Program-made: the position numbers and the translations under genes
Notes under the pieces: generated by a model
Seen by the model: the letters and a program-made list of their open reading frames with translations, nothing else
Databases searched by the model: none
Told to the model about the DNA's origin: nothing
Shown here: positions 44,961-56,661 of the stretch, piece by piece
Numbering within the stretch: the first letter of the stretch is position 1
Layout: each line of letters opens with the position of its first letter
Assembly (NCBI GenBank): GCA_037157565.1
Contig: JAZHRO010000056.1
Coordinates: 32,921,501-32,985,500, forward strand
Source: Thalassia testudinum
Lineage: Eukaryota; Streptophyta; Magnoliopsida; Alismatales; Hydrocharitaceae
Direction: 5' to 3'
Length of the DNA: 64,000 nt

Positions 44961-45930
44961 GGTCCATCCCCTTGGCAGGTTGGTGATAGATGTTTTGCAC
45001 TGTTTCCCTTGCCAGAGGAGGTCGTGCAAAAGAGTTTTGTGCAGAGGTGGCTTGCTGCAAATGTCGAGTTAGCTCGTCCACCTTCTTTTCTATGATAGAG
45101 ACCTTGTCCAACCGACTGGACATCAGTTCCAGGTCGACAGACGTGGACAGGTCCTGCGTCTCATGTGTCCCTCTTAGATTCGTCGATGCGCGGGCATTTG
45201 TCCTGTCGAATAAGCCCAAGGAGTCATTGTTTATGGAGTTCTCGCACATGTCTTCGAGAATCTCCCACACCGTGTCCTCGTGTTGGCCCATGATGTTTCC
45301 TCCACATGTTGCATTGACGAATAGACGAATATCCTCACGGAGTCCCTGGTAAAAGGACTGGACTTGTTCCCACTTAGGAACTCCGTGATGGGGGCACTTT
45401 CGCATGAGATCTAGGAATCGATCCCAAGCTTCATGAAGAGGTTCTCCCGGTTGTTGAGTGAAATGAGTGATCTGGTGGCGCAAGGCATTCGTCCGGCCAA
45501 CAAGGAAGAATTTTTTCAAAAATTCGGACTGTAATTCCTCCCATGTGTTGATCGGGTGGGTCTGAGTCTGATACCAGTGTGCAGCCTTGTCCAAGAGGGA
45601 GAACGAAAATATTTTCATGAGTAGGATATCCCGGTTTTGTACATCTGACCCGAAGGTCTGGGCCAAATGCTTGAGTTGTTTAATGTGTTGGAATGGATCC
45701 TCAGAGTTAAGCCCATGGAACTTCGGTATGGCATGAATCATATTGGGCTTCAGATCAGAATCGGGTCCTCCAATTGGGATTGGTACTTGGGGTTCGATTG
45801 CCACCGCAGCAGGATTATAGTGATCTCGCATCATAGGTCGCTGCGGTGGGTTTACAAAGTTCTGAAAGAGATCGTTCAAGCGTTGAAGTTGGTGTTCAAG
45901 GTTATTCTCCTCTTCAATGGGTTGTGCCAT
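44961..45930 (-). pseudogene. gag: D3 gag, N-terminal part (capsid domain)
   Basis: The first ATG in frame is at 45930 (MAQPIEEENN). The frame is open further upstream to 46110, but without an ATG. The capsid-type domain follows, with IPKFHGLNSEDPFQHIKQL, LLDKAAHWYQTQ, FLKKFFLVGRTN, EAWDRFLDLMRKCPHHG and NATCGGNIMGQHEDTVWE, then VDLELMSSRLDKVS and a heptad-like helix. It is undamaged up to the D4 insertion, so D4 is what broke it. Confidence 0.87.
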
Positions 45931-47068
45931 GATGGGAGAAGGAGAATCAGGGTCTGAGTCAGATGAAAGATTTATGTGGTGGGGTTGCTGCACAAACAAG
46001 GGCGTCGAGACCACCTTTAAGACCTCCTTTAGAAATTCATTCTCGTCGAGGCTTGGCCTCGACGAGAATGAATTTCTAAAGGAGGTCTTAAAGGTGGTCT
46101 TAAGGACCTCCTACCGAACATGCACCGAAAGATGTGATGAGATTAGAAGGTGCTGGACCCAATCAAGACACCCAAGAATTGTTGGGTGACTATAGAGGTT
46201 CGGGGCAGATGGACCCCTGGATCAGAAGATCGTCCACCTGAGAAATACCTGGGCAGCCAGAGAGGGAGAGTCCCGCAAAGACCCCTACACGGTAGAGCGT
46301 CCCCACGGGTTACAGGGTTTCCCCCACCCGACCTCTCTTGTCACTGCGGTTCCAGGTAGACCAGAATGGGGATCTTGACCTCTTAAGTCTACCTTTTTTT
46401 ATTTTAAGATCAAGGTGCTTAATGTTCCACTTGAACTTTTAAGTATTTTGAGTGCAAAAGTGACCTAATATTAAGGTTGGTTGACCCAAGGGATCAATTT
46501 CACCTCTTGTTCCTTTGAGAGCTTTTAGGTCCTTCCTTTTATGGTTCAAATGGATTATCAGCCTGATTTGCTTAGGGTTCCTCTTGTATAAATCGTTTCA
46601 GACACGGTTTAGGCACACCTCTTTTTGGAAAGTTTGTTTCTTTGTTTTAGAGAAGATGTGTCTCTAAAAGCCCTAGCTTTGCAATCCCTAACTTGGCTCT
46701 AGTGGGTCCAATTTAGTTGCCGTAGAAATTAGCACCTAGGGCTCAATCAAGAAAGTTTTAGCCCTAGTTGCCTTAGTTGGATGAACAGATAAAAATATGT
46801 TGAAATGAAAATCAGGCAACTTGATGAGTTACTAAATATGAAACAGGTAGCCCTAAGTTTATTTCCCTCTTTTTTTTCCTTTTTTAGATTGTGAGAGGGT
46901 TAAGAGAGAGGGCTTATGGAGATTACCTGTTCCTTGGAGAGTCTGTTGTGTAGTTGCTATTCTTTCCTTTTTGTTTTGCTTTCCCTGATTGAACACAACA
47001 AAAGAGAGAAGTTAAGTCGGATATTAGATAGAAAAGTTGTACTCAAAAGTTTTAAAAGTGCCCGTTGC
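45931..47068 (-). other. D3 5' untranslated leader
   Basis: About 1.1 kb between PBS and gag. A perfect 45-bp inverted repeat lies near its gag-proximal end (46008-46100). The remainder is AT-rich without a coding frame. Confidence 0.7.
46008..46100. repeat. Perfect 45-bp inverted repeat with 3-nt loop
   Basis: The left arm 46008-46052 and the right arm 46056-46100 are exact reverse complements, separated only by TTG. The arms start AGACCACC and end CTCGTCGAGGC at the loop. In the element's RNA this would be a very stable hairpin about 80 nt upstream of the gag ATG. Absence of mismatches implies a recent origin or an assembly artefact. Confidence 0.9.
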
Positions 47069-47086
47069 TCCCCGGCAACAGTGCCA
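47069..47086 (-). other. Primer-binding site of D3 (tRNA-Asp type)
   Basis: On the minus strand it reads TGGCACTGTTGCCGGGGA, two mismatches to the tRNA-Asp complement, 4 nt from the LTR end. Confidence 0.88.
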
Positions 47087-47090
47087 AAAG

Positions 47091-49791
47091 TGTTGTCGAC
47101 GATTTTGTGCGGGTTTAAAGGATGTCACGTTGTAGTATAACCGACAAAACGTCTAAACAAATATAAAGAATTTTATTACTCGAAGACTGGAGTATCCGAG
47201 GTCGAACACGGGGAGCAATCTCAGTACTTTGCAAAACCAAAGAATACAACTGTTTAAATGCAAATATAACTCATTCAAAGAGAATTTTAAAAAAGGATTT
47301 GGAAAAAAAAGTAGAATTGGACGTCTGATATGTGTATCAGACGTCTTAAATGTTATCTCTCTTTCTCTCTTCTTCTTCGTGGCTCTTCTCCTTCCTTTGC
47401 TTTTCTGGTATCTTTCCTTTCTTCTTCTTCTTTTTCTTCTGATCTCTTTTGCAGTCTTCCCTTGTCTTCTTCTTCGTTCTTCTCTCTCTTCTGCCTTGTC
47501 TTCCTTCTTCTTCTTCTCTGCGAAGAATTCTCCTTTCACTGCTACGCAGCCTCTTCTTTCTCTTCCTGTTCTGCAGCCACTAAGTGTTCGCTGCTTGGGA
47601 CAGTTCTTCCTTCCTGCACACACCACACAGTAGCAAAAACCTACCCTCGTCCCTCTACCCAAGCGTCTCTCTCTCTCTGAAGCAATGCACTCACGGACGC
47701 TCTCCCAGAGCCACACGGGTAGTCGGTTCGGGTTCGCACCCGGGACCAGGTGCACCAGCAAGTGGTGATGCGCGAGGAGTGCGTAGGTATAGGTCGGGTC
47801 GGATCAGCCAGATCCACGAGGTCAAGCCACGGACGAGGCGTGTGTGAGGGCAGTGAGGGACCTCACCCCTGTGCTTACGGAGGCAACCGGCTTAAAGCAC
47901 AAATGCAATTTATAGCGTACCTGAGGGCTGCAATCCCACGATGTGGGACTAAAGGTTCCGCCCTGATTTCACGCGCGCCCGCAGACTCTCGTATGCAACT
48001 ACCCAAGCTGTTGACTCTGCTGGCGCTACTGGCTGGCCTTGGTTGCTTCGCGACACTTGCGAGAATCTGCTGCACCTGCTGCCTGGGAAGCCTGACGCCT
48101 GCTGCTGCTCCAAGCTCCCTGCTGCTTCGGCTGTTAATGGCGGCTGGGGCTTACACCTGACATCCAACAGAACGGCCTATTGGCCCAATCAGAATAGCTG
48201 GAAACCTTCGCCGCAGCACGGCGAAGGCGGTGGGTGATGCTGCAGGTTGCCGGTCGGCCTAGGCGTGCGTGCCTAGGTCAACCTGTGGCCGAAGATGGTG
48301 GGTTGGTCGGGGGGTGCTTGTGGAGGTTTGGAGTGGCAGTGATGGGGTGGAATGGGTTCCTGGTGGTGAGGCGGAGCTCTCGAGGTGGTTGGCGAGCCGT
48401 GTGGAGTGGCGGAGTGGTGTGGGCGGCTCGCCGGAGTGAGGTCGGAGGCGAGGAAGATGGAGGCGGTTAGGTACTGTCGAGGGGTAATCAAGTAAAATAG
48501 TTGGGGGAAAAGAGAGAGGAGAGGATGGAGAACGTATCTGTGGTTGTCTGGAAGGAAGGAAGGCGGCGGAGAGGATGGCTCGTAACTGCCGTCGTCGAGG
48601 AAGAAAGACCCTGAGGGAGGAAGCGGCGACGAAGACGAGGTCAGAAGCGCGCGCGCGGGGTACAGCGCGCGCGCGGGAGGAAGCTGCGGAGAGGACTCTG
48701 CTGTTGGTATGGCAGCAGAGCGACGAGAAGGAGGGGAGGAGGTTGCCAGAGCTTGTGGGTCGTTTGGCCGGAGATGGGAGAGGGAGGAATTTGGAAGGGA
48801 TCTCCGTCAAAATCAAGCTTGCCCTCTGCGGCAGGGTCTGGGGTGTCTTTTATTGGTGCTGGCCGCACCTACCAGCGCGTGGAGACCTTGCAATTAGGTC
48901 TGCCGGCTCGCCGGAGTTGGAAGGAAGGTGGATACCTGAATCTCTCGTGCGTTCGCACGAGAGATTGGGTTCACACCAGCGATTGTAATTGGCTTTATAA
49001 GGAAGGGAATTCCTCAGAGAATCCTCCTTCCATTTCTGGGAGGGAATCTCTGAGGGATTAGAGAGCAATCTCTCTCGAAACTTCGCCAGAGCTTGGTTCT
49101 GCCCTAGCAATGGCGGCAGGACCGGTTTGCAAAGGAAGCGAAGAACCTAGGGGGCTCTCTGCAAAGGTATTCAAAAGATAGGGACCAATTTGTGATTTGG
49201 GTGTACTAAATTGCAAAGTAGGTCAAGATGACCTCTCCTTAGGTCCAAATTTTGGTATAAACCTAATTTTGACCTAAGGAATCCAATGGCGAAGTTGGAA
49301 TTCAGGTTTGACCTCGTTTGACTGGACATTTTACGTAAAAACCCAAATTAGGTTAATTGAAGAGCTAGGACCCTAATCTAGGTCAAACTAGGTTGCAAAG
49401 GCCAAATTAAGTGTTCTAAACCCTAGAGGATGTTTTTCCATGATTTTTAGAGGGTTTACTTGCTTTTTATTCTGACCAGAACCTTGTTAATTTAAGCGAG
49501 TTTGTTTTAGGGTTACCCAGTGTCATTTAGTTCCTAGATTGCACATGAACCCATTTTTGATTAACTCAACCCACTTTTTATCTTATTTGGACCATTTGAC
49601 CTATGTTTTGCTTTTGAGAAATCTTGTTTATGTACTGCAGTGGTAAAATTGTAGTTTTAACCTTTATTTCATGTTTTCTTCTCAGAGCACTTGTTCCTTC
49701 AGTTAAGCCTTCTTCTAGGTTATGTAGGAGCTTTTATCTTCTTTATTGGGTCAAAATGAGCTAGTTATGGCTCATGATGAGGCTCTCATCA
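47091..49791 (-). repeat. 5' LTR of D3
   Basis: It is 2701 bp and nearly identical to 33361-36063 (about 2% different by eye). The U5 stem-loop at 47320-47345 is perfect here (arms GACGTCTGATA and TATCAGACGTC). The upstream palindrome is at 48939-48966. The TATA position (48847-48854) reads AATAAAAG on the minus strand instead of the TATAAAAG of the 3' LTR, so the promoter copy may be weakened. Confidence 0.93.
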
Positions 49792-49796
49792 AGTAT

Positions 49797-50932
49797 CAAA
49801 GTGCAAAAATATGGGAGTAAAATGGTGATGTAGATCACCAAATACTCCTAAAATATCAACTAAGGAACTCAATGTATATGAATATGAATTAAACTCAAAT
49901 TAGACGTCTGATTTGTAAATCAGATGACTTAAACTTCTGATGCTACAGTGCTCTTCCCTTCTGATTTCTTCTTTCTCTACTTCTCTTATGCAGCTCCAAT
50001 CTTCCTTGGCCTTCACGATCTTTCTCTTTCTCTTCTTCTTTCTGCCTTTGCCTTCCTTCTTCCTTAGCTTCTCCTTCTTCTTCTTTCTCTTTACTGTTTG
50101 CCTTCCTTAGCTTCTCCATCTTCTTCCTCCAGCTTCTTACTTAGTTTCTCCTTATTCTTCAGCCTGTAGCAAAACCTACCCCTACCCACACGTAGCTCCT
50201 CTCTTTCTCTCTTAGGTTTCGCTCTCTTAGAGCCACACAAACAATCGGGTTATCGGGTCAACTGCATGCCCGAAACCAAGCCTACCGGCATGCAGTGGTA
50301 GGCGAGGAGTGTAGGTCGGGTCGGGTCAGCCAGGTCCGTGTGGGCAGTGCCGCAGACGAGACAAGGTCGGGTGAGAGGGACCTCACCCCATGCATCTGAG
50401 GCGAACATATACAGGCACAAAATCAACTTATGCGGGTGCACGGCCTCAGGACTTTCCGACATGGGACTATCCGGGCACCCTTCTTCTTGCACATCTGTAG
50501 TAGAGGTGGTCATCCAATTACAGTAGCTGCTACGATCTTCGACTAGAATTGAGAGCCTGGATTCGTGCGCGAGAGTCTTCCACGCAGCTTGGGACAGGGA
50601 CCTGGAACTAGCAAGGCCTAGAGTGACCTCAAGTGAGCTTCAAGCTATACAAGTTACAAGAAGTCATTTAATTCCCAAATTTCACATGAACCCTTTTCTG
50701 TTTGAACCAACCCAGTTTTTATCTTGTTAAGACCATTTGACCCATGTTTAGCCCATGAGAAATCCCATTGTTGCACTGCAATGGTAAAATTATAGTTTTA
50801 CCCCTTGTTTCTTACTTTTCTTTCAAACTGGTTCTTCATTGAACTAGGACCTCCAATTGGTTATGTAGGAGCTCTTGTTCTCTTTTCTGGGTCAAAATGA
50901 GCTAGTTAGGACTCATGATGGTGTTCCCATCA
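49797..50932 (-). repeat. D2 inverted LTR, segment 2 (after D3)
   Basis: This continues segment 1 after AGTAT. It contains the stem-loop at 49903-49928 and the pyrimidine-rich reverse of the GAA tract (49950-50165), and ends AGGACTCATGATGGTGTTCCC then ATCA, the reverse complement of the D1 LTR start. The total D2 LTR is about 1.3 kb against 2.9 kb in D1, so a middle part is deleted. The right flank is CCAGG inside LTR C3. Confidence 0.82.
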
Positions 50933-51677
50933 CCAGGAAAGGATGACCTTAGGAGGAGGTCTTGAGGGTGGTACATGCCACCCTAGGAGGTGATTTACAG
51001 GTGGAGATCATCCACCTTTAGAGGAACAAAGGCTCATCCCCCCTTAGGGCTTGCCAAGGAAGACATCACCTTGGAGGAGCTTTTCAAGGAAGGAGTTGGA
51101 GAACCTTTTTAAGCCCAGGGGCAACTGAGCTTGGAGCAAGGACTCTCTCATCTTTACCACCATCGCCAGGAGGATCTTTATTTTACTATTTTATTTTATC
51201 TTTCATTTTGTAGTAGAAGCATTCCTCTATAAGCATTCATGTAAAATAAATTTTCTCCATTTATAAAGTTTCCTTCTTTCAATCTTTATTTCATCTTTAC
51301 TAATTGTTGTTTCTAACACATTTTCACTTCCTCTCTCTAATTATCCTAAGTCTCAATGTACTTAAGGTGAGCTTAGAGAGAGGCCATTTTTGTCACTTAG
51401 ATACTAGCTTTAGCAATTAGGTGTGTTCATTTTCACGCTTCCAATTGTGTATTTACCCATTACCTCAAAATACAAAAAAAAATTCTTATATCAAAAACCT
51501 GAAAAGAAAGTTGATTTCCTCTTTGTTAAGCAAGATTATTAAAATTGCATTTCTGCCTCCTTGGACGACCCTAGATACCACCACTATCTAGGTTTACAAA
51601 TTTTAAAAGTGATTGCAAATTAGCGTGTTACAACGATTTAAAAAACCCTAATTACAAATCATGCTTTTCTTCGCATC
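50933..51677 (+). repeat. C3: truncated family C LTR
   Basis: This is collinear in reverse with the part of the C1 and C2 LTRs nearest their own 3' end. It keeps the GTAGTAGAAGCATTCCTC stretch, the GCCTCCTTGGACGACCCTAG box (51556 region), the stem-loop CCTAGATA-N7-TATCTAGG (51570-51592) and the TTACAACG end block. Its own 5' part is missing at the D2 junction. On the right it joins A2 LTR sequence inside the family A LTR. Confidence 0.8.
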
Positions 51678-52218
51678 TTAAGTGGTTGCACGAGTTGGAG
51701 GGCTTAAATGCCCACTTTGCCTCTTAATGAAGCTATAAAAAGAGCCCCAGGGCCCCTAGTTGAACGACATCTCTTCTCCAACCCTCTCTAGACCTTCTCC
51801 AACTCTCCAGATCTTCTTCTCCAGCTCTCTCCCTCTGAAGCACCCACCAAGCCACCATGGTGCACTGCTGATGCTCTCCCCAACCTCTCCAAAAAGCCAC
51901 CACGGATCACCTGTGGTGCCCTTATTCTGATAGATTAGATAGCTATTTTTCCTTCTCTAGCTTTGCATGTATTAGTCATAAACTCCTGTTCTATTTGGCA
52001 CTTCATGATCAACCCGCTTGATTTATTATATATATATATATATTAATTAGTCTACAAATAATAACATGTAATTCTAATTCAGTTTATGAAATCAGATGCA
52101 TTTTTTGCCTCCCTAAGTTCGACCAAGACTCACCTCTTGTTAAAATTATATTTGTTTCAACATATTTCGTGCTATACTACGACGTATTCATTTTTTTAAA
52201 TCGATTTTACGACGAACA
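51678..52218 (+). repeat. A2 5' LTR, 3' part only
   Basis: It matches the A1 LTR from the GTTGCACGAGTTGGAGGGC block onward. TATAAAAA is at 51735, the CCTCCCTAAGTTCGACC box at 52108-52124 and TACTACGACG at 52176-52185. It ends GAACA at 52218. Confidence 0.85.
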
Positions 52219-52221
52219 AAT

Positions 52222-52239
52222 TGGCGCCATTGCTAGGGA
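52222..52239 (+). other. Primer-binding site of A2 (tRNA-Asp type)
   Basis: TGGCGCCATTGCTAGGGA, three transitions away from the tRNA-Asp complement, 3 nt after the LTR end. Confidence 0.85.
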
Positions 52240-53676
52240 GGCATGGCAATTTTTGATTTCATATCTAATTTAGTGTATTTCTTCTATGTGCAAGAATGAA
52301 GCGAGGATCTGTGTACACACTGAGTGCAGGTGAAGATTATCAGCTACACACATTCATCTTGGCAGAATTTTAGATTAGATTAGGATAGGAGTTTTTAGAA
52401 TTAGGATTTGTTAGGTAGTTTAGGATTTGCTTTGCCTTAGAAAAAGAAAAGAAAAAAATTTCTTTGATATTTTTAGAAACTCAGCTAGAAACTGAATACG
52501 ATTTTAAAAATTCAATTGCAGTGTTTATAGTGATCCAAAAATATTGAAATTTGGGTAGGAGCTAGATTTTCAAACTATCTTTCCAATGCCACCATTCTCG
52601 AAAGGAAATTTAATGTGAAATTTTTAAAAATTTATGGAGTACATAGGGTTCAGATAGACTGAAAACTAAATTTTTGTGAACTTTAAAAATCGATTCTGAC
52701 CAACTCACAAATTTGATTGACCCAAGAATGGTGGGGTTTGAAAGGTAATCAAATTAGATTTCATTCTCATATTTTTCCTGAAATTTTGGATCACATTTGG
52801 TACTATTTCCAACAGAAAACCCAACAAGGGATAAAAATCTCAAATCAGACCCCTTGTACATTAAAAATTCATAAATATTTATTAGAAATAGTAAAAATTC
52901 TGAAAAAATACTCTCTGAAAAGCATATTGAAAAGGAAATATTCCTACCAATTTTCAAATCATTTGGATTCCAACTTTACCTGAGAGTATATTTTTAACTA
53001 GTGGTCTACTATATGCAAAAACGTAGAAGTGCATGAGCCCTTAGGACCACATCTGACTAGCCTAGACTTGATCAAGGCCAGTGATTAGTCGGTGAGTCAA
53101 GTCACCTTGTGGACTGGTCATCATTTTTCAAATTGAAGAAAAAGGTTAAAAATCATGAAAATACATCTAATAACTTGCATTTGTCTTAAAACTACTGGGT
53201 AATTTCAACCTCTTCTCCCAAACCTGGTGATTAAGCCAGCGAGGTAGTGTCAAATGACCGTGGCTAAGGGGTACAAAGGAACTAGAGGTGAAAGCTGAAA
53301 GAAGAACCTTCCTCTTAGTCCCCTCATAACCAGACTGGCCAGGTTAGCTTAAGTGGTGGGGATTATCTTCAATTGGTTTCTCGACGAATTTCTTCAATAA
53401 TTTGAACTTGAACGAAAAATCTGGTCATCTGATCTTAAGGACCAATCTGATTAACAAGGCCTTAGCCTTGTTTGGCTTGGCTACACTAACCCTTTGCGTT
53501 GGTGTATGCAGAGAAGAAGGTCATTTAGACCTAAACTTGTGGGACCTTGGGAGCCAAACCCGAGGTGATAAAGGCGACTCTTGCACAACCCTTCTTCCCA
53601 ACCCTCTTCCTCTCGATTAGTTGAGATGGTTATTCCCGGTCCTGGAGCTGGTCAGGGCCCTAAGAATCATGACCTA
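52240..53676 (+). other. A2 5' untranslated leader
   Basis: AT-rich and collinear with A1 1757-3214. Open frames at 52717-52983 and 53402-53620 are without gag similarity and are not shared as frames by A1. Confidence 0.7.
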
Positions 53677-55400
53677 ATGGCTCATCTAGAAGCCAGGGTC
53701 AAGGAGTCTAAACAAAGATACGAGTAGAGCATTGACAGGATCCTCACGACACTAGATAGGATGCAGCATCCACTACGTGGAGGACAACTGTAGGACTTCT
53801 ACAATCCAGTGGCAATGATTATAGCACATCAGGTCTGGATTCTTGCAGGCAGAGATGCATTTGAGTTGAACCCGAACATCATAAGTCTAATTCATACTTA
53901 CTTCCATGGAACCTCGAATGAGGATCCTTTCCAACACATCGAAGATCTGAGTCGAATTGCAGAGTTAGTACGACCCAGAAATGTAGACATCATAATTGTT
54001 CTCATGAAGCTTTTCCCTTCTTTTTTTCTTGAATCAAGCTTTTCCCTTTTTCACTCAAGGATAAAGCTTCTTACTGGTTCAAGACCATCGGGGGGCTAAT
54101 TGGAACCTGGGTGGAATTATGTGTCGAACAAATGCAATGAGGTGTGCAATCATGACTTTCTCCCTTGGCCTAGGATAGAAACTGCATGATGCTTGGGACA
54201 GATTCCATGATCTAACTCATGAAATGTCCGCACCATGGTGTACCCAAATGGCACCTTGCACAAGTCTTTTACCATGGGCTGGATTACACACATCGGTACT
54301 TGGCCGATGCATCTAACGATGGGAATTTCCTTATGAAGGACGAGAACAATGCATTCAAACTATTCGAGTCCTTAGCAAAGAAGTTGATGAATGCTGCCAC
54401 CATGAACCAATTCTATTGACCTGGATAGCAACAATTTAGTGTTCATGAAGATCACGCCCAATTTGCTCGAGCTGATATGCTCATTATCACCAAGAACTTG
54501 GATAAAGTGGATCTGCTCGATAAGAAGCTCGACGAATTAATGCGAGCAAAATCTGTGTTTTCTGGCAGTACGGCTACATTACACTCCTTTCTTGCATCCC
54601 AAGCCCCTCCTGCTCGTGAACATCTTATCGCTCGAGATGTTTCTTCTCCATCTCCGTGGGATCCTGTGTATCAGGAACCCATGAATAATCTGGATCTGGC
54701 ATTGTACAATCAGGGTTCCTTTGATGAATTTTCATTTGAGACATCCTCAGCCTACGAAGTTGTCAGTGCTATTCAATGTTACAGGCGTAATAACCCGTAT
54801 TCCAAGACGTATAATCCTGGTTGGTGCCAGCATCCTAACTTCTCCTGGTCTGGTAACTCACAGAGACCAAATCAAGATCCGCACTACAAGACTAGACAAT
54901 AAAAGAATGCACAAAACACATACCCGAGGCAGCAGCCATTACCATCTCAGCAACAAACACACTCTATCTATCAGCTGCTGCATCAAGCTTCCAATCACCC
55001 TCCAAGGCAGGCTGACCCTCTCAAGGCATTGAGAGAGGAATTCAAGGAGTCTATGCGTCAATCAAACTATGACAACTTGAAATTCATAAAAACAATGGCA
55101 AATCAGATTCAAATCATTTAGAATACATAGAAGCAGCTGTTATAGGAACATAGAATGCAGGGAGCCTTGCCCTCCCAACCTATCCCAAACCCAAGATACG
55201 TGCAAAACCAGGGCACCCCACCTAGGTTCCAAGCACCACAGGGACAGACACATGCTATTTTACAAGTGTCTCCTGCACCACCTGGTAATGGGCAAGGTCA
55301 GCTACCTTTACTACAAAACCCCACGTATTCTGCCCGTTCTGCTCCTCCCTCATAGACAGTATGCCGATGCAAATGTGTCACACTAGGGAGTGGAAAAGCT
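53677..55400 (+). pseudogene. gag: A2 gag, broken
   Basis: The ATG at 53677 matches that of A1 gag. The capsid-type domain is visible as EDPFQHIEDLSRIAELVRP, then a local duplication at 54007-54048 and a deletion of about 33 bp relative to A1 near 54122. KCPHHGVPKWHLAQVFYHGL follows (54219-54419). The C-terminal half (54477-54902) holds LDKVDLLDKKLDELMRAKS and YNPGWCQHPNFSW, then PSQPIPNPRY (55160 region). There is no CCHC knuckle. Stops and shifts separate at least four open pieces. It runs uninterrupted where A1 has solo LTR B1. Confidence 0.85.
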
Positions 55401-55559
55401 ACAAAAGACCCACCACATAGGCAGATGAGTCATGATACTTCTCAGGCTAGCTCCTCTCCCTATTCTATCCCTTCAAAGGAGTAGCCTAAGGAAAAGGAAC
55501 CAATCACTGAGATCATCAACATCCTTTACCCTTCCCTACAACCTTAACTCGTGAACCTA

Positions 55560-56160
55560 AAGGAAAGATAAAGCGAATCAAAAGCAATGATGACTTAAAG
55601 GAAATCTTCAAAGATGTTCACATTAAGGTTCCCCTCCTTGATGCCATTAATCACATCCCCACTATCGCTAAATTCTTTAAAGAATATTGTACACCCAAGC
55701 GATAGCCGAGGAAAAGTAATAAGGTGGTATTGCCCAAGGAAGCTAGTGCAGTCATTTTGTCTGACCTGTCACCTAAGAAGAAAGACCTGGGAGCCCCACT
55801 CATTTCCTGTCAGCTATAGGATGCTCCTTTTGACCAAGCCTTGCTTGATTTGGGTTTAGCCATTAATTTAGCCCCCACTACTATTTTTGAGCACTCCAAT
55901 TTGGGGAGCTAAAGCCCACTTCGGTCAGTATCCAGTTGGCTGACAGATCAGTCAAACTGCCCTGAGGTGTGGTACAGAATGTCATTATGAAAATCCATGG
56001 ACTCTGCTTCCCGGCAAATTTTTTCATCTTGGATATGGACATTCTTCCTAGTCTCCGTGATGCACCTATTATTTTAGGCTGGCTATTTTTAGCGACAACC
56101 CAAACTAACATTAACTATGCATCCTGATGTATAGAGATCACCCTAGGGAATGAAAAACTT
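55560..56160 (+). pseudogene. pro: A2 aspartic protease, broken
   Basis: LSPKKKDLGAPLISC is followed by a stop, then ALLDLGLAIN at the active site. Here the S or A of DLGAS is replaced (DLGLA), which would probably abolish activity. DAPIILGWLFLAT follows in another frame, with G-R-P-F changed to G-W-L-F. A stop lies shortly before the tail ORF at 56164. Confidence 0.8.
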
Positions 56161-56163
56161 AAA

Positions 56164-56661
56164 TTGGATATTTTCAAGGCACACAAGAACCCACATTGCA
56201 ACTTTATTGAGGAGGACTCAGATGATGATGAACTTGAACACTGTGGGAACATAGAACTTCTTGGTGAAGTAAGTCCGCACACAGCTTCTGTCGAGCTCAT
56301 TGATTTAAACTATATTGATTTTGACACTGTGGTGGACATTGATCAGCTGAGGACAATTGATGAGACACATGATTCTGGGAGATCTGGAATGGAATTGCCT
56401 AGAACCCTCATGACAAGCTTAGATGATAAATATAATGAGAGTCCATACATCCATGGGGGTGATTTCGAATTGTTAAAGAATCTAATCGAAGTTGAGGAAG
56501 AATCTACTAAAAACTCCATTTCTAATTGTAAGGAAAATCTGAAAAATCTTGAGGCATTTTTGGATTTGGAGTCAGACAAATCTATCACATCTTCACCCTT
56601 GGATATCGAGGATTTCACAGAAGCCACAAAGCACAAAATGAAAGAATTAAGGTTTTATTGA
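56164..56661 (+). CDS. A2 acidic tail ORF in place of polymerase
   Basis: An open frame of 165 codons continues the protease frame. It starts MDIFKAHKNPHCNFIEEDSD, and its first 40 or so residues resemble the linker after A1 protease. The rest is unlike polymerase: rich in D, E, L, N and S, with DLNYIDFDTVVDIDQL and a helix-prone KENLKNLEAFLDLESDK. It is the longest undamaged frame of A2 although the rest is broken. In-frame codons between the protease stop and 56164 may belong to it. Function unknown; compare the tail of C1 protease (25027). Confidence 0.55.
   Translation: MDIFKAHKNPHCNFIEEDSDDDELEHCGNIELLGEVSPHTASVELIDLNYIDFDTVVDIDQLRTIDETHDSGRSGMELPRTLMTSLDDKYNESPYIHGGDFELLKNLIEVEEESTKNSISNCKENLKNLEAFLDLESDKSITSSPLDIEDFTEATKHKMKELRFY

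Larger units (their letters stand above)
33361..49791 (-). mobile_element. Element D3: near-intact Athila-like gag-pol retrotransposon, TSD AGTAT
   Basis: It is bounded by TGTTGTCGA and CTCTCATCA, flanked by AGTAT at 33356-33360 and 49792-49796. It has two 2.7-kb LTRs, PBS, leader, gag, pol and 3' region, with solo LTR D4 nested in gag. About 13.7 kb remain without D4. Gag and pol are in one continuous frame, broken only by D4, one TAG (41634) and one TAA (37773). It is the only element here with a complete polymerase and could have supplied enzymes to relatives when active. Confidence 0.94.
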
